DNA of 64,000 nucleotides from Blastococcus litoris (GTDB taxonomy: Bacteria > Actinomycetota > Actinomycetes > Mycobacteriales > Geodermatophilaceae). The notes beneath the pieces were generated by a model that did no database searches, was not told where the DNA came from, and saw nothing but the letters and a program-made list of their open reading frames with translations. The translations under genes and the position numbers were made by a program. Below, in pieces: positions 17,369 to 25,814 of this stretch; within the stretch, counting starts at the first letter, position 1, and the number at the start of each line of letters is the position of its first letter. The stretch is taken from the NCBI RefSeq assembly GCF_003075095.1, contig NZ_QCZF01000003.1, positions 310,001 through 374,000 on the forward strand, written 5' to 3'.

Positions 17369-18613
17369 GTGCGCGCCGACCACCCCGTCCCGGTCCAGGG
17401 ACGGCGGGACCCGTTCGCGCCGCTGCTCGAGAACCCCCTCGCCGCCCTGTTCCGCCAGCACGTGGCCGACGGCGCGGCGACGCACGCGGTCCCGACCGAC
17501 GGCGCCCCGCTGCCGGTGACCCGCTACTCCGACGGGCGCGAGCGGATCAACCTCGGCACCGGCAACTACCTCGGCCTGGCCGGCGACCCCCGCGTGATCG
17601 AGGCGGCCGCGGCCGCCCTCGCGCAGTACGGCACCAGCACGGCCGGCAGCCGGGTCCTCAACGGGACGACGAAGCTGCACCTCGCGCTGGAGGAGGAGCT
17701 CGCCGACCACTACGGCACCGAGGCGGCGGTCCTCACCTCGTCCGGCGTGAACGCCAACGTCGCGCTGCTGTCGACGATCTGCGGCTCCGACGACGTGCTG
17801 CTCGTCGACGGGCACGTGCACGCCAGCCTGCACGCCGCCGCCGCGGCCAGCCGTGGCACGGCGCTGCGCTGGCGGCACAACGACCTGGACAGCCTCGCCC
17901 AGCGGCTGGCGTCGATCGATCCGCGCGCGGGCGCCGTCGTGGTCGTCGACGGCGTCTACTCGATGACCGGCGAGGTCGCCCCGCTGGCCGAGATCACCGA
18001 GCTCTGCGCGCGCACCGGCGCCCGCCTGGTCGTCGACGAGGCGCACGGCCTCGGCGTCCTCGGCAAGACCGGCCGGGGTGCCGCCGAGCACCTCGGGGTC
18101 CTGTCCCGCGTCGACGCGGTCACCGTGGCGCTGAGCAAGGCGCTGGCGAGCATCGGCGGGGCGATCATGACCTCGCGCGCGGCCGCGGAGGGCATCCGCG
18201 CCTCGGCCATGCCGTACGTCTTCAGCGCCGGCAACGACCCGGCGTCGGTCGCGGCCGCCCTCGCCGCGCTGCGGATCCTGCGCGCCGAGCCCGAACGGGT
18301 CAGCCGCCTGCAGGACAACTGCGAGCTGCTCCGCCGGGTGCTCGCCGACGAGGGCGCGGCCCCGATCACAGGCGAGGGCGCGGTCATCGCCGTGCCGACC
18401 GGGCAGGACGAGGTCACCCAGCTGGCCTGGCGGCTCGCCTTCGACGCCGGCGTCTACACCAACGCCGTCGCCTACCCCGCCGTCCCGCGCGGGCGGGGGG
18501 TGCTGCGCCTGACGCTCATGGCCACGCACACCGAGGAGCAGCTGCTGCGGGCCGGCGGCATCATCGCCGAGGCGGTCGCCACCGCCCGGTCCCGGGTCCC
18601 CGTCCCCGCCTGA
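17369..18613 (+). CDS. alpha-oxoamine synthase family PLP enzyme (BioF/KBL-like)
   Basis: 414 residues of the PLP-dependent family that condenses an amino acid with an acyl-CoA. Signature parts: [60 protein letters not shown] and the Schiff-base lysine in [14 protein letters not shown]. It could be 8-amino-7-oxononanoate synthase, 2-amino-3-ketobutyrate CoA ligase or a lipid-type synthase; no bio or tdh gene is adjacent, so I leave it open. The start is supported by a full promoter ending seven bases upstream. Confidence 0.85.
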   Translation: MRADHPVPVQGRRDPFAPLLENPLAALFRQHVADGAATHAVPTDGAPLPVTRYSDGRERINLGTGNYLGLAGDPRVIEAAAAALAQYGTSTAGSRVLNGTTKLHLALEEELADHYGTEAAVLTSSGVNANVALLSTICGSDDVLLVDGHVHASLHAAAAASRGTALRWRHNDLDSLAQRLASIDPRAGAVVVVDGVYSMTGEVAPLAEITELCARTGARLVVDEAHGLGVLGKTGRGAAEHLGVLSRVDAVTVALSKALASIGGAIMTSRAAAEGIRASAMPYVFSAGNDPASVAAALAALRILRAEPERVSRLQDNCELLRRVLADEGAAPITGEGAVIAVPTGQDEVTQLAWRLAFDAGVYTNAVAYPAVPRGRGVLRLTLMATHTEEQLLRAGGIIAEAVATARSRVPVPA

Positions 18614-18637
18614 GCGGCATGCCCGCCCGACCGCGGT

Positions 18638-18643
18638 TAGCGT
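18638..18643 (+). promoter_or_regulatory. -10 element, leaderless promoter
   Basis: TAGCGT eight bases before ATG 18652. Confidence 0.45.
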
Positions 18644-18651
18644 GGTCGGGG

Positions 18652-18954
18652 ATGGCGGACAGCAGACCCGCACCGGAGCGTCGCGCCCGCGCGCTCATGG
18701 GCGTGGTGGCCGCCTCGGCGCTGGTCTACCCGGTGCTCGTCAGCGCCGTGATGCTCGTCCTCGCCCAGCTCCAGCCGGCGCGCGGCTGGGCGGTGGGGCT
18801 CTGGTCGGTGGTCGGCGTCCTCTCCAGCGTCGGCGTCGTGGCGGCGGTCCGGTGGGGTGCCGCCCGGCGCGTGCTCAGCCTCTGGCTGCTGCTGGGGCTG
18901 GCGCCGCCGGTGCTCTTCGAGCTCTGGCTGGTCTGGCCCCGGCTGGCGGCCTGA
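18652..18954 (+). CDS. small membrane protein, unknown function
   Basis: 100 residues with three hydrophobic helices ([52 protein letters not shown]). The start is set by a leaderless-type -10 upstream. No family recognised. It sits 23 bases before gpmA, which has its own promoter. Confidence 0.7.
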   Translation: MADSRPAPERRARALMGVVAASALVYPVLVSAVMLVLAQLQPARGWAVGLWSVVGVLSSVGVVAAVRWGAARRVLSLWLLLGLAPPVLFELWLVWPRLAA

Positions 18955-18965
18955 TCGCCGTCCGG

Positions 18966-18971
18966 CAGGAT
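18966..18971 (+). promoter_or_regulatory. -10 element, leaderless promoter of gpmA
   Basis: CAGGAT six bases before GTG 18978. Confidence 0.5.
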
Positions 18972-18977
18972 GGGCGC

Positions 18978-19727
18978 GTGACTGGAACTCTGGTGCTGCT
19001 CCGCCACGGTGAGAGCGAGTGGAACAAGGCCAACCTCTTCACCGGCTGGGTCGACGTGCCCCTGTCCGAGAAGGGTCGCGGCGAGGCCGCCCGCGGCGGC
19101 CAGCTGCTCGCCGAGCACGGGCTGCTGCCCGACGTGCTGCACACCTCGCTGCTGAAGCGGGCGATCAGCACCGCCGAGCTGGCCCTGGGCGAGGCCGACC
19201 GCCAGTGGATCCCGGTGCGCCGGTCGTGGCGCCTGAACGAGCGGCACTACGGCGCGCTCCAGGGCAAGGACAAGGCCGCCACCCTCGCCGAGTACGGCGA
19301 GGAGCAGTTCATGATCTGGCGCCGGTCCTACGACACCCCGCCGCCGCCGATCGAGGCCGGCAGCGAGTACTCCCAGGACGGCGACGCCCGCTACGCGTTC
19401 CTGCCGCCCGAGGCGCGCCCGGCGACCGAGTGCCTGGAGGACGTCGTCGTCCGGATGCTGCCCTACTGGTACGACGCGATCGTGCCGGACCTGCGTGCCG
19501 GCCGGACCGTGCTCGTGGCCGCGCACGGCAACAGCCTGCGCGCGCTGGTGAAGCACCTCGACGGCATGGGGGACGACGAGGTCGTCGGCCTCAACATCCC
19601 GACCGGCGTCCCGCTGCGCTACGACCTGGACGAGGACCTGCGCCCGGTCGAGACCGGTGGCGAGTACCTCGACCCCGAGGCCGCGGCCGCCGCGATCGAA
19701 GCCGTCAAGAACCAGGGCAAGAAATGA
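18978..19727 (+). CDS. gpmA: 2,3-bisphosphoglycerate-dependent phosphoglycerate mutase
   Basis: 249 residues. Interconverts 3- and 2-phosphoglycerate in glycolysis. Catalytic histidine is in [12 protein letters not shown] near residue 11; other family blocks are [46 protein letters not shown] and [17 protein letters not shown] with the second histidine. Matches Rv0489 (gpm1) in position, just before the senX3-regX3 genes. The stop overlaps a possible 23-codon ORF. Confidence 0.96.
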   Translation: MTGTLVLLRHGESEWNKANLFTGWVDVPLSEKGRGEAARGGQLLAEHGLLPDVLHTSLLKRAISTAELALGEADRQWIPVRRSWRLNERHYGALQGKDKAATLAEYGEEQFMIWRRSYDTPPPPIEAGSEYSQDGDARYAFLPPEARPATECLEDVVVRMLPYWYDAIVPDLRAGRTVLVAAHGNSLRALVKHLDGMGDDEVVGLNIPTGVPLRYDLDEDLRPVETGGEYLDPEAAAAAIEAVKNQGKK

Positions 19728-19795
19728 AGGACCTGGTCGCCCGCCACGCCTCGCTGTCGCTCGCCGCGGGCCCCTGCGACCAGGCCGTGCGCTAG
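19724..19795 (+). CDS. possible 23-residue ORF overlapping the gpmA stop
   Basis: ATG at 19724 overlaps the gpmA TGA (ATGA) and opens a frame of 23 codons, starting MKDLVARH and ending CDQAVR. Its TAG shares CTAG with the stop of convergent phoU. The sequence also holds an inverted repeat (CCTGGTCGC 19732-19740, GCGACCAGG 19776-19784), so it may simply be a terminator. Coding status is doubtful. Confidence 0.25.
   Translation: MKDLVARHASLSLAAGPCDQAVR
19732..19784. terminator. inverted repeat between gpmA and phoU
   Basis: Nine-base arms CCTGGTCGC / GCGACCAGG separated by 35 bases. The loop is long for a terminator; it is the only structure between the convergent genes. Confidence 0.35.
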
Positions 19796-20454
19796 GGCTG
19801 GCTCGGCTCGGGCACGTGCCGCTCGCCGGTCACCAGGTAGACGACCCGGCGGGCGACGCCGACGGCGTGGTCGCCGAAGCGCTCGTAGTACCGGCCGAGC
19901 AGGGTGACGTCGATCGCGGTCTCCACCCCGTGCGGCCAGCTGGGCGCCAGCAGCTCGCGGAACAGGTCGCGGTGGATCTGGTCCATCGCGTCGTCGTCGG
20001 TCTCCAGCTCCCGGGCCGCCTCGACGTCGCGCTTGGCGATGACGGTGCCGGCCTTGGCGACCAGCATCTCGGCGACGTGGCCGGCTTCCAGGAAGGCCGG
20101 GCGCACCTCCTGCGGCACCGCGTGGTCGGGGAAGCGCATGCGCGCCACCTTCGCGATGTGCTCGGCCAGGTCCCCCATCCGCTCGAGGTCGCTGGCGATC
20201 CGCGTGGCCGTCACGATCGTGCGCAGGTCGGTCGCGACCGGCTGCTGGCGGGCCAGCAGCGTGAAGCAGCGCTGGTCGATGCTCTCCCGGGTGGCGTCGA
20301 TCTGCTCGTCACCGGCGATCACGAGGTCGGCCAGGGCGACGTCGGCGTCCAGCAGGGCGGTCGTGGCCGTGCTCATCTGCGAGCCCACGGTGTTCGCCAT
20401 CTCGACCAGGCAACCCCGGATGTCCTCGAGCTCCTCGAAGTAGCTCTCGCGCAT
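19792..20454 (-). CDS. phoU: phosphate signalling protein PhoU
   Basis: 220 residues in two similar three-helix halves, each with the PhoU metal-binding pattern (ATRIASDLERMGDLAEHIAK and GRYYERFGDHAVGVARRV). PhoU damps the phosphate two-component system and links it to the Pst transporter. ATG 20454 has GGGAGGA on the minus strand at 20468-20474. It is divergent from the sensor kinase, with a PHO-box-like repeat between, as in Streptomyces phoU-phoRP. Confidence 0.94.
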   Translation of the reverse strand: MRESYFEELEDIRGCLVEMANTVGSQMSTATTALLDADVALADLVIAGDEQIDATRESIDQRCFTLLARQQPVATDLRTIVTATRIASDLERMGDLAEHIAKVARMRFPDHAVPQEVRPAFLEAGHVAEMLVAKAGTVIAKRDVEAARELETDDDAMDQIHRDLFRELLAPSWPHGVETAIDVTLLGRYYERFGDHAVGVARRVVYLVTGERHVPEPSQP

Positions 20455-20524
20455 GTGTCGTCGTCCTCCCGTTGCAGCGTGCCTGCGAGGGTAGGTGCGC
20501 CGGTGACCGCGTTTCCCGTCCCCG

Positions 20525-20553
20525 GGTGAACGACTGCCCACACCCAGGTGAAC
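20525..20553. promoter_or_regulatory. PHO-box-like direct repeat between phoU and senX3/phoR
   Basis: GGTGAAC at 20525-20531 and again at 20547-20553 (GTTCACC on the minus strand), start-to-start distance 22 bases, i.e. two 11-base units. PhoP/RegX3 sites in actinobacteria are 11-base direct repeats with a GTTCACC core. Confidence 0.6.
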
Positions 20554-20612
20554 ACTGCCCCGCCGGAGGGGGAGATCGGCTGCGTTCCGGCGGAAACGGG
20601 GGTGTCCCGACC

Positions 20613-20618
20613 TAGCAT
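20613..20618 (+). promoter_or_regulatory. -10 element, leaderless promoter of senX3-regX3
   Basis: TAGCAT six bases before GTG 20625. Confidence 0.5.
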
Positions 20619-20624
20619 CGGGTC

Positions 20625-21848
20625 GTGAGTCCACTGGTCGCGCTGGTGGTCGGCCTCGTCCTGGGCGGGGTGGTGGCCGCCACGGTCATCCTCCGCTTCC
20701 CGCGGGACCCCGCCGGTCCCGCGGTCGACGGCGCCGTCGTCGGCCCGCCCGAGGCCGCCTTCGCCCGGCGCCTGCTGGACCTCATGGATCCGGCGGTCGT
20801 CCTGGTGGACGTCGACGACGCCGTGCTGCTGGCCAACCCGTCGGCCCGGGCGCTGGGCATCGTGCGGGGGAGCCGGCTGCTGGTGCCCGACCTGCTCACG
20901 CTGGTGCAGGACGTCCGGGCGGGCGGCAGCCGCCGCGCCGACGTCCGGCTGCCCGGAGACCTCGCCGGCGCCGGCCCACGGCTGATGGGTGTGCACGGCG
21001 TCCGGCTGCACAGCGGCACGGCGCCGCTGCCGGGCCCCGTGGCGCTGGTGCTGCAGGACGTCACCGAGACCAGGCGCACCGAGGCCGTCCGCCGCGACTT
21101 CGTCGCCAACGTCGGGCACGAGCTGAAGACGCCCGTCGGGGCGCTCGCCCTGCTGGCCGAGGCGATCGAGCAGGCCGCCGACGACCCCGAGGCGGTGCAG
21201 CGGTTCGCCGGCCGGATCGCCCGGGAGTCCGACCGGTTGGCGCGCCTGGTCCGCGAGCTCATCGACCTGTCCCGGCTGCAGGGCGGTGAGCCGCTGCCCG
21301 AGCTGGTGCCCGTCGAGGTCGACGACGTGATCGCCGAGGCGGTGGACCGCACCCGCACCGCCGCCAAGGCCAAGGACCTGCACATCGCCGTCGGCGGGCA
21401 CGCCGGGCTGGTGGTCCGCGGCGTCGAGAACCAGCTGGTGACCGCGGTGACCAACCTGCTCGCCAACGCCGTCGCCTACAGCGAGGGCGACAACCGCATC
21501 GCCGTGGCAGCCCGCGCGCGGTCGGGGTTCGCCGAGATCGCGGTCACCGACAGCGGCGTCGGGATCCCGCGCAAGGACCGCACCCGGGTCTTCGAGCGCT
21601 TCTACCGGGTCGACCAGTCGCGGGCCAGCAGCACCGGCGGCACCGGGCTGGGCTTGGCCATCGTCAAGCACGTGGCCAGCAACCACGGCGGATCGGTCGC
21701 CGTGTGGAGCGAGGAGGGCCTCGGCTCCACGTTCACCCTGCGCATCCCGCTGGTGTCCGGGCCCACCGACCCCGGAGACACCGACGCACCCCCGCCCGCG
21801 GCGGCCGACGAGCGGCCCGCCGAGAAGATGGAGATCGAGCGCTCATGA
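20625..21848 (+). CDS. senX3: phosphate sensor histidine kinase SenX3/PhoR
   Basis: 407 residues. One N-terminal membrane helix (ALVVGLVLGGVVAATVIL), a PAS-like region around 40-150, HisKA with the phospho-acceptor histidine in FVANVGHELKTPVGAL (residue about 165), and HATPase boxes NLLANAVAYS (N), DSGVGIP (G1) and GGTGLGLAIVKHV (G2). It should phosphorylate the response regulator encoded next. Only one convincing membrane segment is seen, so it lacks a large external sensor and may read its signal through PhoU and the PAS domain. GTG 20625 follows a leaderless-type -10. Confidence 0.92.
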   Translation: MSPLVALVVGLVLGGVVAATVILRFPRDPAGPAVDGAVVGPPEAAFARRLLDLMDPAVVLVDVDDAVLLANPSARALGIVRGSRLLVPDLLTLVQDVRAGGSRRADVRLPGDLAGAGPRLMGVHGVRLHSGTAPLPGPVALVLQDVTETRRTEAVRRDFVANVGHELKTPVGALALLAEAIEQAADDPEAVQRFAGRIARESDRLARLVRELIDLSRLQGGEPLPELVPVEVDDVIAEAVDRTRTAAKAKDLHIAVGGHAGLVVRGVENQLVTAVTNLLANAVAYSEGDNRIAVAARARSGFAEIAVTDSGVGIPRKDRTRVFERFYRVDQSRASSTGGTGLGLAIVKHVASNHGGSVAVWSEEGLGSTFTLRIPLVSGPTDPGDTDAPPPAAADERPAEKMEIERS

Positions 21849-22531
21849 CCCGAGTACTGGTCGTCGAGGACGAGGAGTCGTTCTCCGACGCCCTCTCCTA
21901 CATGCTGCGGCGGGAGGGCTACGACGCCGTCGTGGCCTCGAACGGCCCCGACGCGCTGGCGGAGTTCGACCGCGCGGGCGCCGACATCGTCCTGCTCGAC
22001 CTCATGCTGCCGGGTCTGCCCGGCACCGAGGTCTGCCGGTCCCTGCGCAGCCGCAGCAACGTCCCGATCATCATGCTGACGGCCAAGGACGGCGAGATCG
22101 ACAAGGTCGTGGGCCTGGAGCTCGGCGCCGACGACTACGTCACCAAGCCGTACTCGGCGCGCGAGCTCGTCGCCCGGATCCGCGCGGTGCTGCGCCGGCG
22201 CGGGGAGGCCGGCGAGGCGCCCGCGAGCGAGGGCGTCCTCGAGGCCGGTCCCGTGCGGATGGACGTCGAGCGGCACGTCGTCGCCGTGGACAACGAGCAG
22301 GTCTCCCTTCCGCTCAAGGAGTTCGACCTGCTCGAGTACCTGCTCCGCAACGCCGGCCGGGTGCTCACCCGCGGCCAGCTCATCGACCGCGTGTGGGGCT
22401 CGGACTACGTCGGCGACACCAAGACCCTCGACGTCCACGTCAAGCGGCTGCGGGCCAAGATCGAGCCCGACCCCGCCAACCCCAAGTACCTGCTGACGGT
22501 GCGGGGCCTGGGCTACAAGCTCGAGGCCTGA
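21845..22531 (+). CDS. regX3: response regulator RegX3/PhoP, OmpR family
   Basis: 228 residues: receiver domain with acidic pocket VVEDEE, phospho-acceptor aspartate in IVLLDLMLPGLPG, T in IIMLTAKDG and K in DDYVTKPYS; then a winged-helix DNA-binding domain with DTKTLDVHVKRLRAKIE and TVRGLGYKLE. The ATG overlaps the kinase stop. It is expected to bind the PHO-box-like repeat at 20525-20553 and control phosphate scavenging genes. The stop codon is part of a 12-base palindrome (22529-22540) that also holds the stop of the convergent gene. Confidence 0.94.
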   Translation: MTRVLVVEDEESFSDALSYMLRREGYDAVVASNGPDALAEFDRAGADIVLLDLMLPGLPGTEVCRSLRSRSNVPIIMLTAKDGEIDKVVGLELGADDYVTKPYSARELVARIRAVLRRRGEAGEAPASEGVLEAGPVRMDVERHVVAVDNEQVSLPLKEFDLLEYLLRNAGRVLTRGQLIDRVWGSDYVGDTKTLDVHVKRLRAKIEPDPANPKYLLTVRGLGYKLEA

Positions 22532-22537
22532 GCCGGC

Positions 22538-22741
22538 TCAGCTCTTGAGCTCGTCGATCTTCTGCGACGCCTCGGCCTTGGTGAGGTCCTCGGGGACCTC
22601 CTCGTCGCTCTGGCGGGACAGCGTCTCCAGGTAGCTCTTCTGGGCACCGGTGGCCGGCTCGTCGCCGGTCACCCAGTCGGCCGGGTCCTTCTCGGCGGTG
22701 GGGTCGCCGGCCTGGCCGGTGTTCGCGTTCGATTCGCTCAT
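22538..22741 (-). CDS. DUF3072 small protein
   Basis: 67 residues, acidic and soluble. The core DPADWVTGDEPATGAQKSYL followed by LTKAEASQKIDEL matches DUF3072, a small actinobacterial and proteobacterial family of unknown role. Its -10 element overlaps the stop codon of the upstream 71-residue gene. Confidence 0.88.
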   Translation of the reverse strand: MSESNANTGQAGDPTAEKDPADWVTGDEPATGAQKSYLETLSRQSDEEVPEDLTKAEASQKIDELKS

Positions 22742-22748
22742 GTGTTCG

Positions 22749-22754
22749 ATGCTA
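22749..22754 (-). promoter_or_regulatory. -10 element of the DUF3072 gene
   Basis: TAGCAT on the minus strand, seven bases before ATG 22741; its last three bases are the TAG stop of the neighbouring gene. Confidence 0.5.
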
Positions 22755-22967
22755 GGCCGGGACGGGGACCCGCGCCTCCCGAGCGGGAGCGCTCGTGACG
22801 GCGGGGCGCCGGCCGGTCCGGTAGACGTGCACGCTCCCGCAGGCGGGGCACTCCACGTGCATCGCGATGTGCCTCCCCTCGGCCGTGGCGTGGTTGGTGA
22901 CCGACCGGATCCGCCGGTCGGCGACCAGCTCGTCGGTCCTGGTGACGGGGCAGGTGATCAGCAGCAT
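22752..22967 (-). CDS. 71-residue protein with a Cys pair, unknown
   Basis: A short protein with LLITCPVTRTDELV at the N terminus and HVECPACGSVHVYRTG further on, resembling a single zinc ribbon knuckle (CxxC plus an earlier CP). The ATG at 22967 is chosen over an upstream frame extension because the extension is low complexity. No family assigned. Confidence 0.6.
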   Translation of the reverse strand: MLLITCPVTRTDELVADRRIRSVTNHATAEGRHIAMHVECPACGSVHVYRTGRRPAVTSAPAREARVPVPA

Positions 22968-23037
22968 GGTCAGAAGAGTGCTCGGCCCGGGCGACGGGTA
23001 CGAGTGGCAGAAGTGACCGCTATCGCGTCTTTTCTGC

Positions 23038-23043
23038 CATGAT
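23038..23043 (+). promoter_or_regulatory. -10 element, leaderless promoter
   Basis: CATGAT six bases before ATG 23050. Confidence 0.45.
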
Positions 23044-23049
23044 GCCCGC

Positions 23050-24129
23050 ATGGCTCTCCCGGACCGCCCGCTCGTCGTCAGCGTCGTCGTCGCCGACGGC
23101 CTCGTCGGTAGCTTCGGCCTCGGCGTATGCGCCGAGGTCTTCGGCTACGACCGCAGCAGCATGGGGCTGCCCCGGTTCGACTTCGGGCTGGTGAGCGAGG
23201 CCCCCGGCGTGCTGCGCACCGACACCGGCATCCCCATCACCGTCGAGCACGGGCTCGAGCGGCTGGCCCGATCCGACATCGTCTCGATCACCGCGTGGGA
23301 GCTGTTCGACCGCGTGCCCTCGCCCGCGCTGCTCGAGGCGTTCCGCGCCGCGCACGCCCGCGGCGCGACGATCATCAGCCACTGCACCGGTGCGTTCGTC
23401 CTCGCCGCCGCCGGGCTGCTCGACGGCAAGCGCGTGACCACGCACTGGAAGTACGCCGGCGAGCTGGCCGCCCGGTTCCCGCAGGTCACCGTCGACCCGT
23501 CGGTGCTCTACGTCGACAACGGGCAGGTCATCACCGGCGCCGGGACGGCGGCCGGCGTCGACACCCTGCTCCACCTCGTGCGCCGGGAGTGGGGGTCCGC
23601 CGCGGCGAACGCCCTGGCCCGCGAGATGGTCGTGCCGCCGCACCGCGACGGCGGCCAGGCGCAGTTCATCGACGCCCCCGTGGCCGCCTGCGAGGACGAC
23701 CTGCTGGGCGCCGTCCTGGAGTGGGCCACGGCCAACCTGGCCGAGGACATCTCGGTCGACCTGCTCGCCCGGCGGGCGCTGATGAGCCCGCGCAGCTTCG
23801 CCCGCCGGTTCAAGGCGACCACCGGGACCACCCCGCACGCCTGGCTCCTCGGCCAGCGGCTCGCGGCCGCGGAGGCGCTGCTGGAGGAGACCGACGCCCC
23901 GGTCGAGGAGGTCGCCCGGCTCGTGGGCTTCGGCACCGCGGCGGGTCTGCGCGAGCAGTTCGCCCGCCGGCGCGGGGTCTCGCCGCGTGCCTACCGGCAG
24001 ACCTTCCGGGCCGGGACGGCGTCAGGCGCCGGGCCGGCGCCGTTGCAGCTCGACGGGCACCGGCCGGGGGCTGGCCGGGTGCGGCGCGACGAGACCCTGG
24101 TCGAGGCGGAGTTCGGCCAGCCGGCGTAG
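23050..24129 (+). CDS. GlxA family transcriptional regulator (DJ-1/PfpI + AraC)
   Basis: 359 residues. The N-terminal 170 residues form a DJ-1/PfpI-like amidotransferase fold ([20 protein letters not shown], in which the cysteine sits at the nucleophile elbow), followed by an AraC-type double helix-turn-helix ([21 protein letters not shown] and [20 protein letters not shown]). Ligand unknown. The last 36 residues, after the HTH, are read in the 108-base overlap with the convergent gene at 24022 and look like a late extension. Confidence 0.9.
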   Translation: MALPDRPLVVSVVVADGLVGSFGLGVCAEVFGYDRSSMGLPRFDFGLVSEAPGVLRTDTGIPITVEHGLERLARSDIVSITAWELFDRVPSPALLEAFRAAHARGATIISHCTGAFVLAAAGLLDGKRVTTHWKYAGELAARFPQVTVDPSVLYVDNGQVITGAGTAAGVDTLLHLVRREWGSAAANALAREMVVPPHRDGGQAQFIDAPVAACEDDLLGAVLEWATANLAEDISVDLLARRALMSPRSFARRFKATTGTTPHAWLLGQRLAAAEALLEETDAPVEEVARLVGFGTAAGLREQFARRRGVSPRAYRQTFRAGTASGAGPAPLQLDGHRPGAGRVRRDETLVEAEFGQPA

Positions 24130-24828
24130 CTCGGTGAAGGCGGCCTCGCCGATGAGCTCGGTCAGCTCCGGCGCGTAGGTCTCGACCAGCGGCTCGCGCG
24201 AGACGTGCGCCAGCGGCGAGCCGGTGCACCACCAGTGCAGGTCCGCCCCGCCCGGACCCCAGCCGCGGCGGTCGAACTCGCCGATGCTGGAGACGAGGAC
24301 GGTGGTCCCGTCCGGCCGCTCCACGTGCTCCTGCTCCCGCCGCACCGGCAGCTGCCAGCAGACGTCGGGCTTCGTCGTCAGCGGGTGTACTCCGCTGCGC
24401 AGCGCCATGCGGTGCAGCGCGCAGCCCTGGCCGCCCGCGAACCCGGGCCGGTTGAGGAAGACGCAGGCGCCGTCGACCACCCGGGTGCGCAGCGACCCCT
24501 TCCCGCTGTCGTCGTGGGCGCTGTCCTCCTCGGTCCACGCGACCCGCCCCACCGGTGCGAGCTGCCAGTCCTCGTCGGTGAGCTGCGCGACGGAGGCCGT
24601 GACCCGTGCCAGGTCGTCGTCGTCGGTGAAGAAGGCCCCGTGGCTGCAGCAGCCGTCGTCGGGGCGGCCCTCGACCACGCCCGCGCAGCCCCGGCCGAAG
24701 ATGCACGTCCAGGCCGACGTCAGCCAGGTGAGGTCCGCCCGGATCACGTGCCCCGGGTCGGCCGGATCGGGGAACTCCACCCACTCGCGGGCGAAGTCGA
24801 GCGGCACCTCGGAGAGGGGGTCTGGCAC
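24022..24828 (-). CDS. conserved Cys-rich actinobacterial protein, unknown
   Basis: 268 residues. Cysteines are clustered: [41 protein letters not shown] and WWCTGSPLA. This layout is reminiscent of YkgJ/DUF3109-type metal- or Fe-S-binding proteins, but I cannot confirm membership. GTG 24828 has a TAGGCT -10 six bases upstream. The 3' end overlaps the GlxA-family gene by 108 bases on the opposite strand, and the promoter interlocks with that of the ppx gene. Confidence 0.72.
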   Translation of the reverse strand: MPDPLSEVPLDFAREWVEFPDPADPGHVIRADLTWLTSAWTCIFGRGCAGVVEGRPDDGCCSHGAFFTDDDDLARVTASVAQLTDEDWQLAPVGRVAWTEEDSAHDDSGKGSLRTRVVDGACVFLNRPGFAGGQGCALHRMALRSGVHPLTTKPDVCWQLPVRREQEHVERPDGTTVLVSSIGEFDRRGWGPGGADLHWWCTGSPLAHVSREPLVETYAPELTELIGEAAFTELRRLAELRLDQGLVAPHPASPRPVPVELQRRRPGA

Positions 24829-24834
24829 GCACCC

Positions 24835-24840
24835 AGCCTA
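24835..24840 (-). promoter_or_regulatory. -10 element, interlocked with the ppx promoter
   Basis: TAGGCT on the minus strand, six bases before GTG 24828. It lies where the -35 of the ppx promoter should be. Confidence 0.5.
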
Positions 24841-24857
24841 GGTGTGGTCCGGCCCGG

Positions 24858-24863
24858 CAGACT
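24858..24863 (+). promoter_or_regulatory. -10 element, leaderless promoter of ppx
   Basis: CAGACT six bases before ATG 24870. Confidence 0.5.
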
Positions 24864-24869
24864 GGGCCC

Positions 24870-25814
24870 ATGCGACTCGGGGTGCTGGACGTCGGCTCGA
24901 ACACCGTGCACCTCCTCGTGGTGGACGCCCACCGCGGCGCGCACCCCACCCCCATGCACGACGACCGCTGGCTGCTGCGCCTCGCCGAGCAGATCGGGGA
25001 GGACGGCGTGCTGTCCAAGGCGGGGGAGAAGGCCCTGCTGAAGGCGGTGCTGGAGGCGTGCGAGCAGGCGGAGCAGCAGGGGTGCGACGAGCTGCTGGCC
25101 ATGGTCACGTCCGCGATCCGGGACGCGTCCAACGGCCAGGAGGTCCTCGACCGCGTCACGGAGAGCACCGGCGTGGAGTTCCAGGTGCTGACCGGGGAGG
25201 ACGAGGCCCGGCTCACCTTCCTCGCCGTCCGCCGGTGGTTCGGCTGGAGCGCGGGCCGGTTGCTCGTGCTCGACATCGGCGGCGGGTCGCTGGAGCTGGC
25301 CAGCGGCGTCGACGAGGACCCCGACGTCGCCCTCTCCCTGCCGCTGGGCGCGGGCCGCATGACCCGCCGGTTCCTGCCCGAGGCCCACGTCGGCGGCCGG
25401 CCCGACCTGGCCGCGCTGGGGAAGCTGGACTCCTACGCCACGGAGCTCCTGACCCCCGGCGCCAAGAAGCTGCGGGGTGCCGGCCGGCCGGACATCGTGG
25501 CCGCCACCAGCAAGACCTTCCGCACCCTGGCACGGCTGACCGGGGCCGCCCCGTACTCCGCCGGCCTCCAGGTGCCGCGGGAGCTCACCGCCGACGGCCT
25601 GGACCAGCTCGTCGGCTTCGTGTCGCGGATCGAGAGCGCGGCGCTGGCCGAGCTGCGGGGCGTATCGCCCGATCGCGCGCACCAGGTTCCTGCCGGCGCC
25701 GTGGTGGCTGCCGCAACTATGCGTGCGCTGGACGTACGGTGCGTGAGGATCTGCCCGTGGGCGCTGCGGGAGGGTGTCATCCTGCGCAGGCTGGACTCGT
25801 TGGGAGGGGTGTGA
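24870..25814 (+). CDS. ppx: Ppx/GppA family exopolyphosphatase
   Basis: 314 residues, an actin-fold phosphatase. Phosphate-1 loop GVLDVGSNTVHLLVVD, phosphate-2 loop LVLDIGGGSLEL and the catalytic-region TSAIRDASNG are visible. Short Ppx proteins like Rv0496 lack the C-terminal HD domain, and so does this one. It removes terminal phosphate from polyphosphate or acts on pppGpp. TGATG couples it to the next gene. Sitting 2.3 kb from the phosphate regulators, it may be part of phosphate homeostasis; no PHO box was seen before it. Confidence 0.92.
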   Translation: MRLGVLDVGSNTVHLLVVDAHRGAHPTPMHDDRWLLRLAEQIGEDGVLSKAGEKALLKAVLEACEQAEQQGCDELLAMVTSAIRDASNGQEVLDRVTESTGVEFQVLTGEDEARLTFLAVRRWFGWSAGRLLVLDIGGGSLELASGVDEDPDVALSLPLGAGRMTRRFLPEAHVGGRPDLAALGKLDSYATELLTPGAKKLRGAGRPDIVAATSKTFRTLARLTGAAPYSAGLQVPRELTADGLDQLVGFVSRIESAALAELRGVSPDRAHQVPAGAVVAAATMRALDVRCVRICPWALREGVILRRLDSLGGV

